DNA of 64,000 nt. Origin: an uncultured Alphaproteobacteria bacterium. GTDB taxonomy: Bacteria; Pseudomonadota; Alphaproteobacteria; Thalassobaculales; Thalassobaculaceae. The stretch covers positions 112,180-176,179 of the forward strand of contig CACOPQ010000002.1 in the NCBI GenBank assembly GCA_902629125.1, in the 5' to 3' direction. Each line of letters opens with the position of its first letter. Position 1 is the first letter of the stretch. The position numbers and the translations under genes are program-made. Shown here piece by piece: positions 18,421-31,192 of the stretch. Under the pieces are notes generated by a model. That model was not told the origin of the DNA and did not search any database. It worked only from the letters and a program-made list of their open reading frames with translations.

Positions 18421-19634
18421 CTTCTAATTTTATTAACAGCACAAACAAATGGCCTTTGGAGGGTGTTAAAGTCTTAGACTTGGGTCAAATTTATAACGGA
18501 CCGTACGCGGGGTTTTTATTGGCTCATGCAGGTGCTGATGTGGTTAAGGTTGAGCCGCTATCTGGTGAAATCCTCAGAGAACGCGGTGGGGGCGAGGTTC
18601 CTCTTTCGTTTGCGATGCTCAATACAAATAAACGTGGAATTACAATTAATCTAAAGGAAAGTAAGGGAAAGGAGTTGCTTTTAAAATTAGCTGGAGAGGC
18701 CGATGTTTTTTTAGAGAATTTTGCACCGGGAGCTATGGATCGATTGGGCTTAGGATTAGATTTATTTTTGAAAACTAATCCACGTCTAATTTATGCTTCA
18801 GGGTCAGGGTACGGTCTCACTGGACCTAAGAAAGATAATCTTGCAATGGATTTAACTGTCCAGGCTGTTGGTGGTATAATGAGTATAAATGGCCCAGAAA
18901 AAGGGCCGCCAATGAAAGCGGGAGCGGCAATTTGTGATTTTGTGGGTGGTGTCCACTTATATGCGGGGATCGTAACTGCACTGTATGAGAGAGAAGTAAC
19001 GGGAGTGGGTGGTTTAGTTGAGGTAGCTATGCAAGAGGCAATATACCCTGCGCTCACTTCGAATATTGCAAGTTTACATAGAAATAAGTGGAAACAGCCG
19101 GCAAGAAGAGGCAATAAACATCCGACCAAGGGGTCGGCGCCGTATAATGTCTACGCAGCAAGTGACGGTCATATCGCTATTATATGTGTTAAAAATGATC
19201 ACTGGGTTAGTCTTTTAAAATTATTAAAACGCGAAGACTTAATAAGTGACCAAAGATTTGAAACTCAAGCGCTGCGAGCGGTAAATGAGGATATGATCGA
19301 TGAACTAGTTGAGAATTGGACAAAAACTAAAACGAAATATGAGGCAGCAAATTTATTAAAAAAAAATAAAATACCTGCTGCTCCTGTTAGAAATTTGGAG
19401 GAAGTGACCCGAGACGAACATATGCATGAACGTGGGATGCTCCGTTACGTCAATCATCCCATTATGGGCGAAGTTGTACTACCTACGAGTCCAATAAGAC
19501 ACCATCGATCGTCTAAGAGGGAGCTAAAGTTGGAGCCACGCTTAGGTCAGCATACCTCAGAAGTATTATCGGAATGGCTCAAATTGAGTGAAGAGGCGAT
19601 TGCGGAACTTAGAGGACTGGATGCTATACATTAA
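18417..19634 (+). CDS. CaiB/BaiF-type (family III) CoA-transferase
   Basis: Moves CoA between an acyl-CoA and a free acid. The 405-residue protein opens with GVKVLDLGQIYNGPYAGFLLAHAGADVVKVE, of which the GADVVKVE segment is highly diagnostic, and carries the catalytic aspartate in NLAMDLTVQAVGG. ENFAPGAMDRLGLG and a conserved C-terminal GEHT-like block (LGQHTSEVL) are also present. It is translationally coupled to the acyl-CoA dehydrogenase, so the pair probably activates and oxidises the same acid. The exact substrate is unknown. Confidence 0.92.
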   Translation: MTSNFINSTNKWPLEGVKVLDLGQIYNGPYAGFLLAHAGADVVKVEPLSGEILRERGGGEVPLSFAMLNTNKRGITINLKESKGKELLLKLAGEADVFLENFAPGAMDRLGLGLDLFLKTNPRLIYASGSGYGLTGPKKDNLAMDLTVQAVGGIMSINGPEKGPPMKAGAAICDFVGGVHLYAGIVTALYEREVTGVGGLVEVAMQEAIYPALTSNIASLHRNKWKQPARRGNKHPTKGSAPYNVYAASDGHIAIICVKNDHWVSLLKLLKREDLISDQRFETQALRAVNEDMIDELVENWTKTKTKYEAANLLKKNKIPAAPVRNLEEVTRDEHMHERGMLRYVNHPIMGEVVLPTSPIRHHRSSKRELKLEPRLGQHTSEVLSEWLKLSEEAIAELRGLDAIH

Positions 19635-19716
19635 GCTATTGAATTATTATTTCTAATTTAGTTAACAAATGAAAAGAGTTTATCCTTTTAGGTTGCTAGA
19701 ACTTTAGAGAAGAAAA

Positions 19717-20529
19717 ATGGATCTCAATTTATACAAAAAATTATTTGGTGTAGTACTTTTGGTACTCTCATCGTGCGCGGAGATAAAAAAGGAAGCTGAC
19801 TATATAGAGAAGTCTGCTGAACAAATATATAACGCAGCAATTGATAAAGCTTTAGCTGGTAACTTTCGTGCGGCGGTCCCACTTTTTGATGAAGTGGAAA
19901 GACAGCACCCTTATTCTGTCTGGGCAACTCAAGCCGTACTGATGTCTGCTTACTCACTCTATCAGACAAACCAATATGATGAAGCTGTCAATGCCCTTAA
20001 CAGATTTATAAAGTTTAATCCAACTAGCAAAAGTATTGATTATGCATATTACCTTAAGGGTCTATGTTATTATGAGAGAATTGTTGATGTTGGGAGAGAT
20101 CAAAAGGTAACAAAACAAGCTCTAGATACATTTTCTGAAGTTATTCTGCGGTTTCCTGAAAGTAAGTTCGCGCGCGACGCCAAATTAAAAGTCGATTTGA
20201 CACGTAACCATTTGGCTGGAAAAGAGATGGAAATAGGCAGATTTTACCTAAAAAGAGGACACTATTTGTCAGCGATTAATAGATTTAAGATAGTAGTGCG
20301 CCTGTTCGATACAACGGCGCAAGTCCCAGAGGCTCTTCATAGGCTTACAGAAGCCTATTTGGCGCTAGGACTTAATAATGAAGCAAAAAGGACCGCAGCT
20401 ATACTAGGCTACAATTATCCAGGAAATGAGTGGTACAAAGATAGTTATTCTATTTTAAAGACCGGAAAAATGAGCGAATCGACTAGGAAAAGCGAAAGCC
20501 TATTTGGGTTAGGGTTTTGGATATTTTGA
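19717..20529 (+). CDS. bamD: Outer membrane assembly lipoprotein BamD (ComL)
   Basis: Lipoprotein of the BAM complex that inserts beta-barrel proteins into the outer membrane. The signal peptide ends in a lipobox LSSC with the acylated cysteine at residue 20. The rest is tetratricopeptide-like: the first repeat holds FDEVERQHPYSVWA, the next YDEAVNALNRFI and YAYYLKGLCYYERI, as in BamD. The 270-residue length is right. The following recN and ligA genes are its usual alphaproteobacterial neighbours. Confidence 0.93.
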   Translation: MDLNLYKKLFGVVLLVLSSCAEIKKEADYIEKSAEQIYNAAIDKALAGNFRAAVPLFDEVERQHPYSVWATQAVLMSAYSLYQTNQYDEAVNALNRFIKFNPTSKSIDYAYYLKGLCYYERIVDVGRDQKVTKQALDTFSEVILRFPESKFARDAKLKVDLTRNHLAGKEMEIGRFYLKRGHYLSAINRFKIVVRLFDTTAQVPEALHRLTEAYLALGLNNEAKRTAAILGYNYPGNEWYKDSYSILKTGKMSESTRKSESLFGLGFWIF

Positions 20530-20536
20530 GGAAAAT

Positions 20537-24303
<3,767 letters not shown>

Positions 24304-24335
24304 TCAGTGATTTTTAATATATCGATAAACCCTAA

Positions 24336-24731
24336 TCAAACCAGTTGTAGAAAAATTAATATTGATCCTGAAATTGAAACAAGGAACGCAGCAGTTCTGA
24401 GCCATACTATACCGGCCAGATAAATAAATGAGTAGGCTAGTCTTCCCCAGAAGAACAATTGTGCTCCAAGGACAGTAAATTCATTAGAAATACCAGCAAA
24501 ATGTGCAACTATTACTAGTATTGCAAAGAGGATCAGGTTTTCCAGCATATTTCGATGAGCTCTTTGAGCTCGCCCAGCCCATCCGCCGGTTGGACCCATG
24601 TTTTCTCGATTTCCTGCTAGCGTTGGTAGGCCATGCTGTACTGTAGCACCTAAAAGAGAAACGATAAGTTGGATAAAAGTAATAGCGACGGACCATAATA
24701 AGAATGTTAATTCAGCAGATAACTCGTTCAT
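24336..24731 (-). CDS. MAPEG family membrane protein
   Basis: A small integral membrane protein of 131 residues with four hydrophobic segments. The family of eicosanoid and glutathione metabolism membrane proteins shows the RAQRAHRNMLENL stretch seen here, followed by hydrophobic helices. Bacterial members are mostly uncharacterised and may act on glutathione conjugates or lipids. The frame is open for eleven more codons upstream, but the ATG at 24731 has AGGAGG ten bases before it and is preferred. It is read towards ligA. Physiological role unknown. Confidence 0.82.
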   Translation of the reverse strand: MNELSAELTFLLWSVAITFIQLIVSLLGATVQHGLPTLAGNRENMGPTGGWAGRAQRAHRNMLENLILFAILVIVAHFAGISNEFTVLGAQLFFWGRLAYSFIYLAGIVWLRTAAFLVSISGSILIFLQLV

Positions 24732-24798
24732 ATCAGGTATGCCTCCTTGCAGCTTATAGTTCATAAAACTATAAATGTAATTAGTTACTAATCAACAC

Positions 24799-25542
24799 CT
24801 AAGGTGTTATGACTGCTGATAAAATTTTCCCAATCTCATCATTTATAATGAGATCGGCATATTCATCTAATGCTGTTGTCTCACGATTAAGTATGACAAG
24901 TGTTGCTCTATTGTCTTTAGCAATAAGAGGTATTTGAGCAGCCGGATGCACTACCAGGGATGAGCCAATACAAATAAATAAATCACAATCGCTAGCTGCA
25001 GACTCAGCCTGCCGTACGGGTTCAAGAGGCATAGCTTGGCCAAACGAGATAGTGGCAGTTTTAATCAATCCACCACAAAATTTGCATATCGGTAATTGAT
25101 GGTTTCCAAGAAAACTCTCTTTTATATTATCTAATTCGTATCGTGTATCACAAGTAAGACATGAGGCAAAAGTGCCATTTCCATGTAGCTCTATTACTTT
25201 TTCTTCTGGGACACCTGAGTCTTGATGAAGATTATCTATATTTTGGGTTATTACCACGGACGCCTTACCGGATGAAATCAATCGCTCGATTGCATAATGC
25301 CCTTCATTTGGTTTAGCTATACGGAGCGTCTTATCGGCCGCAAATTTTCTGTGCCAGTACTCCCTTCTCATTTCCTCACTATTTAAAAAGTCTTGAAATT
25401 GTATAGGGGCCATCTTTGTCCAAATACCTCCTGGACTCCTAAAATCGGGTATGCCCGATTCAGTGGAAATACCTGCCCCAGTGAAAAATACAACATCGCG
25501 GCTATCTTCGATCATTGTCTTTAGATCAGAACTTTTAATCAT
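24799..25542 (-). CDS. cobB: NAD-dependent protein deacylase (Sir2/CobB family)
   Basis: Sirtuin that removes acyl groups from protein lysines using NAD. Motifs in order: FFTGAGISTESGIPDFRSP (from residue 19), TQNIDNLHQDSG with the NAD-binding Asn/Asp, the catalytic histidine in ELHGN, two zinc cysteine pairs (CLTCDTR and CKFCGG), and IGSSLVVHPA. The 247-residue size is that of class III/II bacterial sirtuins. It lies 34 bases from the MAPEG gene's upstream frame on the same strand. Whether it deacetylates or desuccinylates cannot be settled from the residues I can check. Confidence 0.94.
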   Translation of the reverse strand: MIKSSDLKTMIEDSRDVVFFTGAGISTESGIPDFRSPGGIWTKMAPIQFQDFLNSEEMRREYWHRKFAADKTLRIAKPNEGHYAIERLISSGKASVVITQNIDNLHQDSGVPEEKVIELHGNGTFASCLTCDTRYELDNIKESFLGNHQLPICKFCGGLIKTATISFGQAMPLEPVRQAESAASDCDLFICIGSSLVVHPAAQIPLIAKDNRATLVILNRETTALDEYADLIINDEIGKILSAVITP

Positions 25543-25628
25543 AGCAAGCTCTGTTTTATATCCGCGTCAAGCGGCTGTTGGTATTCGGTGATTTATGACG
25601 TTGCATAATGTTGAGAGCTATTAAAAAA

Positions 25629-25931
25629 TTATAATACAACTTTAAAACCCTCAAACTCTGGGTGTCCAAGGTAAAGATCTGAGTGTGCACCAGCATTTTT
25701 ATGGGCAGAGCGAAATGACTCTGACTTTGTCCAATTGAGAAAGTCCTCTTCAGATCTCCATGTTGTATGAGAGGCGTATATAATGTATTCCTCTGTTGAT
25801 TTTCCCTTGACTAAATTAAAAGATAAAAAACCGGGTACGTCTTTTAAGCGTGTGTCGCGTTTCCGCCAAATGTCTTCAAAATCGGCGCCTTTTCCTAAAT
25901 TAATCTTGAATCGGTTCATGGCTATATACAA
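25629..25931 (-). CDS. ABM-domain monooxygenase, heme-degrading HmoA/IsdG-like
   Basis: A one-domain ferredoxin-like protein of 100 residues of the antibiotic-biosynthesis-monooxygenase superfamily. The opening YIAMNRFKINLGKGADFEDIW and the later YASHTTWRSEEDFLNW and FRSAH blocks are those of the HmoA/IsdG-like branch, some members of which open heme. The best start is TTG at 25931 with AGGAG seven bases upstream. The longer frame to an ATG at 25994 adds residues unlike the family, and the ATG four codons later lacks a ribosome site. A heme role is inferred from family resemblance only. Confidence 0.78.
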   Translation of the reverse strand: MYIAMNRFKINLGKGADFEDIWRKRDTRLKDVPGFLSFNLVKGKSTEEYIIYASHTTWRSEEDFLNWTKSESFRSAHKNAGAHSDLYLGHPEFEGFKVVL

Positions 25932-25994
25932 ATTAGAACTCCTAAAATAGCTTTCAAATGAGCCTAAACGTACTCCATAATGAAAATGGTGCAA

Positions 25995-26499
25995 CGGAAC
26001 TTTTTAAGCTATTAATAATTATACCCTAATATTAAGTATCATCCTTCACTTTTCAAACATAAAAATATTTTCGTTTACTCTGGCTGATGTAAATTTAGTC
26101 GAAGTGGGAATGGTCACTTTTAAAAATTGAACGGATAACGGTCAATGCGATTGCGACATGAAGTACACTATAGTTGGCTCAAAAATTGTATAATTACCTT
26201 TTTTTGAAAAAATGACGGGTTGCATAGACCTATTGCTTTGGTTCCTAACATTGCTTTTAACCAAAAGAAAACACCGCAATCTGTAAGACTTAAAGGCTAT
26301 TGCGAGCAATCACATTTACATATTGATGGAAAAAATTGTATAACTGCATCGAAAAGACAGGCGTAACAATTATTACACTGCAAAATTTTTCAAAAATGCT
26401 TAAAATAATTTTCGAGCTACTTGCCAACATTAATAAGCAAATACGGACAAGTATATCAAAATAATCAACTGTTTAGAAATACCAAGAAACGGGAACCTA
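25995..26499. other. Non-coding stretch upstream of the aldehyde dehydrogenase, with a 13-base direct repeat
   Basis: About half a kilobase of AT-rich sequence between the divergent ABM and aldehyde dehydrogenase genes with no convincing reading frame. The 13-mer AAAAATTGTATAA occurs at 26181-26193 and again, on the same strand, at 26331-26343, exactly 150 bases apart. This may be a paired operator or coincidence in AT-rich DNA. I find no tRNA or clear hairpin here. Confidence 0.4.
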
Positions 26500-27999
26500 A
26501 TGGACTTAAGCCAAGATGCAAGACCGGGGATTACTCACCACAGAATGATTATCGATGGATCGGCAGTCGACAGTATTAGTGGCGATCGTATTAATATTGA
26601 GTGCCCTGCAAACAAGCAAATTTTTGCCAGTGTTCCACGGGGAGGGATCGAGGATGTTGAAAAAGCCGTTACTGCTGCCACAAGCTCGTTTGCCGCGTGG
26701 TCTTCTATTGCCCCGAGGGAGAGAGGAAGGTTGCTCTTAAAAATAGCAGATGCGCTTGAGCCAGAAATGGAGCCGTTAGCCTGCATTATAGCGAAAGAAA
26801 CAGGAAATGCTATACGCACACAAGCGCGACCAGAAGCAATGTCTGTGGTTGAGATTTTCAGATATTTTGGAGGACTTGGGAGCGAATTGAAGGGTGAGAC
26901 AATTCCGCTGGGCGAAACGGTTTTGAGCTACACGCGCCGTGAGCCTTTTGGAGTAGTTGGCGCCATAATCCCATGGAACGCGCCAGTAATGTTGGGTGTC
27001 TTGAAAATAGCGCCCGCCTTGTGCGCGGGCAACACGATAGTTATGAAAGCGGCCGAGGACGCACCATTGGGCATTTTAAAGATAGCTGAAATATGTCAAA
27101 AAATACTTCCAAAAGGTGTTGTAAATCTCATAACGGGGACAGGAGCGGAATGTGGTAAACCGCTTTCTGAACATTCGGGTATAAGAAAACTCTCATTTAC
27201 TGGATCTACTCCGGTAGGGAAAATGATAATGAGGGCAGCTTCCGAGCGCATAATACCAGTTTCTTTGGAGCTTGGAGGAAAGAGCCCTTCAATAGTTTAT
27301 CCTGATGCTAATGAAGAATGGGCGATTGAAGGAATAATAGCTGCAATGCGATTTACACGCCAAAGTCAATCTTGTACCGCGGGTTCTAGACTATTCCTAC
27401 ATAACAAGATCTTTGATAGTTTTCTAGAAAAACTAGTGTCGAAACTTGATAAATTAAAAATTGGTAATCCCTTGGATGAAACAGTCGATATTGGCGCTAT
27501 TATAAATGAAAAACAATTTACAAAGGTCCAAGGTTATATCGAAGACGGTCTGAATAATCCAGAGGCAAACCTTTTATGCGGAGGCCTGCCTCCAAAGATG
27601 GGACCCCTTAGCGAGGGTTATTTTGCGGTGCCAACGATTTTTGAAAACAAATCAAATAATTGGCGTTTAGCTAGAGAGGAAATATTTGGTCCTGTTTTAG
27701 TGGCGATTCGTTGGGATAATGAAAAGGAAGTGTTAAAAATGGCTAATGATAGCCATTATGGACTTGCCGCATATGTTTGGACGAGAGATATTACTAGAGG
27801 TTTAAATACGGCTCATGCGCTTGAGGCTGGATGGGTACAGGTTAATCAGGGGTTGGGGCAAGTGCCCGGCCATTCGTATGGCGGTTACAAACAGTCTGGG
27901 ATAGGCCGCGAATTTTCTCTTGAGGGGATGTTGGATAGTTTTACGCAAAGAAAAAATGTAACGATTAACTTGGCAACACCACCATCACCACTAGTTTAG
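26500..27999 (+). CDS. NAD(P)-dependent aldehyde dehydrogenase
   Basis: Oxidises an aldehyde to its acid. The 499-residue protein has the ALDH fold landmarks: IIPWNAPVMLG, the FTGSTPVGK nucleotide-binding turn, the general base Glu257 in LELGGKSPS, and the catalytic Cys292 in SQSCTAGSR. REEIFGPVL and the C-terminal GGYKQSGIGRE are also present. It stands alone on this strand, between the ABM gene and the carotenoid cluster, so the substrate cannot be inferred from neighbours. A retinal-oxidising role is possible in principle but has no specific support. Confidence 0.93.
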   Translation: MDLSQDARPGITHHRMIIDGSAVDSISGDRINIECPANKQIFASVPRGGIEDVEKAVTAATSSFAAWSSIAPRERGRLLLKIADALEPEMEPLACIIAKETGNAIRTQARPEAMSVVEIFRYFGGLGSELKGETIPLGETVLSYTRREPFGVVGAIIPWNAPVMLGVLKIAPALCAGNTIVMKAAEDAPLGILKIAEICQKILPKGVVNLITGTGAECGKPLSEHSGIRKLSFTGSTPVGKMIMRAASERIIPVSLELGGKSPSIVYPDANEEWAIEGIIAAMRFTRQSQSCTAGSRLFLHNKIFDSFLEKLVSKLDKLKIGNPLDETVDIGAIINEKQFTKVQGYIEDGLNNPEANLLCGGLPPKMGPLSEGYFAVPTIFENKSNNWRLAREEIFGPVLVAIRWDNEKEVLKMANDSHYGLAAYVWTRDITRGLNTAHALEAGWVQVNQGLGQVPGHSYGGYKQSGIGREFSLEGMLDSFTQRKNVTINLATPPSPLV

Positions 28000-28300
28000 C
28001 TGATATTCAGTTAGGATGTTATCATGTACAACCAGAGGCCTTTTTGAGGTGAGGTTTTTGCGTACTATCTACCTACCAAAAAGGGTTAGGTCTTAGTGGT
28101 CCTCGAATAAGCGTTGGGAGTATGTGCGCCACCTTTTAATAATGCACAAAACGTTAATTCTATAAAAATTTTCCCTCATTCAAGTAAGTGGAATACTCTA
28201 AACTTCGTTGTTGACGAACGCTAGAGGCAGATGGGAATCGCAGGATTATCCTTATGGGCGTATTTTATTATCAAGTGCTGAGTACTCTTGCTGTTCACGG
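28000..28300. other. Convergent gap between aldehyde dehydrogenase and blh
   Basis: Three hundred bases separating the converging aldehyde dehydrogenase and blh genes. No reading frame of note and no clear terminator hairpin with a T-run were found. A loosely paired CCTACC/GGGTTAGG element near 28070-28090 is not convincing. Confidence 0.4.
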
Positions 28301-29125
28301 TCACCGAGTAGGAAAATAACGGCGCAGCCGAATTAAAAAATTAATGCCCTTGATTTTGGGATAAAAATCTACCAGTAACATATGCGGGACTGTAAGCGCT
28401 GCCAGTCCTATAAATGTAACTCTAAGAAGATCATCTTCTATCTTTTCGCCAGTTAATAAAAAGGTCGCTGCTAAAATTAACATAAACGTTGCTGCAACCG
28501 TCAGTAGCATTGCAAAGATATCAAATTTTCCTATCTCATTCAGAATTTTAGATAAATTTAGAAAATGCCTAACCGAATGAACAAAGCAGAAATAAAAAGC
28601 AAAGCCCCAGAGAGGGGGTAGAAGCGCTAGGAGAATCGCTAGTACTATTATTTCTAATAACTCCCTCTCTGTTTTTCTACTGTTTTTCGCAAAAACCACT
28701 ATCACCCCTATTAACCAAAATGGAAATAAGAAATCCAGCTGATATGCAAGGTCACTTTCATCAAATATTAGTAGCCTAAAAATTTCATTCACTTCGCTCG
28801 TATGAAATGTGATTGGAATAAGGATTGGGGTAGCACCGTAAATAAAAGCTCGAAGCACTTTATAGTCAGTTGTTTGGTTTGCAAGTGTATCAAGCAAGCC
28901 AAAGTGAAGTGCAGATATCAAGAGAAAAACACTCAGAGAAAAAATAGGGTAAAAATGCCACGTTATTAAAACGATTATAGCGAGAACAAAATACCCTATT
29001 ACAAAAGAAAATAACTTAAACCATCCTTGAGAGTACAGTCTGCGAGCGATCAAAATGTCCGATGCGCCATGCGGCATCCCTATTATGAGGATAGCGAGCA
29101 ACGGGACTAAAAGTTCCCATTTCAT
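28301..29125 (-). CDS. blh: Beta-carotene 15,15'-dioxygenase Blh (retinal-forming)
   Basis: Brp/Blh-family membrane enzyme that cleaves beta-carotene into two retinals, the chromophore of the rhodopsin encoded upstream in the same operon. The 274 residues form about seven or eight hydrophobic segments. Candidate iron ligands are histidines in GMPHGASDI near the N-terminus, ALHFGLLD, FVHSVRH and the late VPHMLL. It is the last gene of the cassette and overlaps crtY by ATGA. It has an ATG start, unlike the preceding crt genes. Confidence 0.92.
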   Translation of the reverse strand: MKWELLVPLLAILIIGMPHGASDILIARRLYSQGWFKLFSFVIGYFVLAIIVLITWHFYPIFSLSVFLLISALHFGLLDTLANQTTDYKVLRAFIYGATPILIPITFHTSEVNEIFRLLIFDESDLAYQLDFLFPFWLIGVIVVFAKNSRKTERELLEIIVLAILLALLPPLWGFAFYFCFVHSVRHFLNLSKILNEIGKFDIFAMLLTVAATFMLILAATFLLTGEKIEDDLLRVTFIGLAALTVPHMLLVDFYPKIKGINFLIRLRRYFPTR

Positions 29126-30261
29126 GGGGAAACACTCCTAAGTGCAGCACCGATAAAGCTCGGTTTTGGAAGTGCTCTAATGATCTTTAATTTTATAGCA
29201 AGCGGGCAACCGCCAATCATAAATCTCACAAACTCATCACCCTTTAGAGTATTTAAAATAGTTGAAAAAATATGTGGTGCGAGATCCGGATTTAACGATA
29301 AAACATCGAGAAGTACCTTATCCATCCAATTTTCGAGTTTTGTATATCCTGGACCAACTGCACCGATTTCTTTCTCGTCTTTGAGTTGCTTTGCTAGACT
29401 GCTTACTTGGTGGATTATTTCTGAAAAAGCATATCCAGTTGATGTTCTCAGAGCTCCCGCGTTCAGCCCAATAGGCATGCCGAAAGGTATTACATCATCT
29501 TTTTTATTAAGAGGAATAGCACCTTGTTCTTTATAAATAATTTCATAAGTGGTGCAGCGCAAAAAGTTTTTTAAATATTGGGTGATTTGATTCTCATACC
29601 ACTCGGAAGAGAGTATTTTATCCGAGTAAACCGTTGATTCTATCAAGGCAGAGGTTTTTGAGTAGGGCAGCACGTACATAAAATGGAAGCCTTCTTTTTG
29701 AGGCACTCTGAAATCCATCAGAGTCACCATTGTATCATCAAAAGTGGGCGCAACAGTACTTACTTCCCAACCAAGAAAATGCTGGAATAGCGTTTTAGCT
29801 GAGGGTTGGGCGGGCCTACTGTCAAAAACATTGTTGGTATAAAAGCTTTTGCCTGAAGATGTTTCTATTTTATGTTTATCATCGTTTTTATGTAACTTAG
29901 TTACTTTGGTTTTGAGTATAATACCATTATTAGTATTTATGTTTCTGGTAAGGTGTTGTTCATAGCTTGAAGATGAAACAGTTGAATACGAAAAGGAACG
30001 GCTGGTTTTTACAACTGTTCTATCGAAGGTCTTAATTTCCCATTTGGACCATGATTTCTTCGCGAGGGATCGAGCCAAAGCTAAATTTGGGTGCCCATCA
30101 TCCCAAAACGAGAAAGCATGCTCAGGTCGCGTCTCCTGGGGATCTACTAAGAGGCATGGAAAATTTTTAGAACCAATTAACTCATGCGCAAGTGTTAGGC
30201 CTGCGCAACCAGCGCCAACAATTACAGTTGGAAAATAGTCTTCATTTAGTGCGTTTGTCAA
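29122..30261 (-). CDS. crtY: Lycopene beta-cyclase CrtY
   Basis: Converts lycopene to beta-carotene. The N-terminal dinucleotide-binding motif VIVGAGCAGLTLAHEL starts at residue 13, and later blocks FSFWDDG, YVLPYSKTSALIEST and GAIPLN match the bacterial CrtY family of FAD-containing cyclases. The length of 379 is usual. It starts with TTG at 30261, inside the end of crtB (20-base overlap), so it is probably translated by coupling. No ATG fits before the conserved N-terminus. Confidence 0.93.
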   Translation of the reverse strand: MTNALNEDYFPTVIVGAGCAGLTLAHELIGSKNFPCLLVDPQETRPEHAFSFWDDGHPNLALARSLAKKSWSKWEIKTFDRTVVKTSRSFSYSTVSSSSYEQHLTRNINTNNGIILKTKVTKLHKNDDKHKIETSSGKSFYTNNVFDSRPAQPSAKTLFQHFLGWEVSTVAPTFDDTMVTLMDFRVPQKEGFHFMYVLPYSKTSALIESTVYSDKILSSEWYENQITQYLKNFLRCTTYEIIYKEQGAIPLNKKDDVIPFGMPIGLNAGALRTSTGYAFSEIIHQVSSLAKQLKDEKEIGAVGPGYTKLENWMDKVLLDVLSLNPDLAPHIFSTILNTLKGDEFVRFMIGGCPLAIKLKIIRALPKPSFIGAALRSVSP

Positions 30262-31189
30262 AGTTTAGATAGTCCCGTAGGCAAGTGTGCAATTCTGACT
30301 GATGTAATGGTAACGGTCGGAAACGGTTAATCAGTAATAACGGTGAATAGAGAGAATGAAGAGCTTTACCGCCTGTACCGATTACCTGCCGTCCCTCCCA
30401 CCATTTGGTTCCGCTATTTAACAGCTTCCGGCCTATTAATCTGTAGATAATTCCTGCGATTAAAATAGCCAAGTGATTTCGTGCTGGTAAGTAATTTAAG
30501 CCTTTAAATCCCGAGCGATAATAGACCTCTGCCAGTGATAACACGTTTTTAATAGCTTTTGTGACCAACGACCGTTCATAATGCGTGCCACTCTTAGAAA
30601 ATGTGACTATTTGCTGTGCGGAGATGTTATCACACCAAACACCAGGTATATATCGTCGATTGAGTTGGGCATCCTCTAGTACGTCTCTGGCAATATTTGT
30701 CAATTGCATTGCAATACCTAGATCAACAGCAAAGGGTAGTGCTCTACTGCTCGATGGGCTTAAAATTGGTGTCATCATCAAACCTACTGTCCCAGCTACT
30801 TTATAACTATATTGTAGCAATTGATTTTCATCTAAAATTAAAACATCATTTTGGTCGCTTAACAGCCCTGAAAGTAAGTCTTTTACTGCAAATATTGGTA
30901 ATTCCGTTTTCTCGGCTAAGTGCAAGAAGTCGTGTATTTCTGGGCCGGCGTCAATCTGACCAAAGTTGCTGTGAAATATATCTTCAATTGATTTCAGCTT
31001 AGAAATTCCAGCGATTTCGCTATCATCTGCTATATCATCTAGATATCGGCAAAATGCATATAATCGTGTCGCAGCTAGTGCTGTCTCCTTGCCTAAAAAG
31101 TACCTTGCCCAATGGAAGGATTTTCCATATCTAAATAGTAGGTTCTCTGCGGCGATGGCATATTGTTCGGACCGGACCTCGATTTCCAA
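30242..31189 (-). CDS. crtB: Phytoene synthase CrtB
   Basis: Condenses two GGPP molecules to phytoene. Two aspartate-rich motifs are visible: RYLDDIADDSE at residues 48-58 and RDVLEDAQLNRRYIP in the second half, as in squalene/phytoene synthases. The length is 315 residues. The start is TTG at 31187-31189, four bases after the crtI stop, with no strong ribosome site, suggesting reinitiation after crtI. It overlaps crtY. Confidence 0.94.
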   Translation of the reverse strand: MEIEVRSEQYAIAAENLLFRYGKSFHWARYFLGKETALAATRLYAFCRYLDDIADDSEIAGISKLKSIEDIFHSNFGQIDAGPEIHDFLHLAEKTELPIFAVKDLLSGLLSDQNDVLILDENQLLQYSYKVAGTVGLMMTPILSPSSSRALPFAVDLGIAMQLTNIARDVLEDAQLNRRYIPGVWCDNISAQQIVTFSKSGTHYERSLVTKAIKNVLSLAEVYYRSGFKGLNYLPARNHLAILIAGIIYRLIGRKLLNSGTKWWEGRQVIGTGGKALHSLYSPLLLINRFRPLPLHQSELHTCLRDYLNFDKRTK

Positions 31190-31192
31190 TTT

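Noticed and set aside
25932..25994. Longer form of the ABM monooxygenase starting at ATG 25994
   Set aside because: The extra residues do not fit the family, and the AGGAG-spaced TTG at 25931 gives the expected N-terminus.
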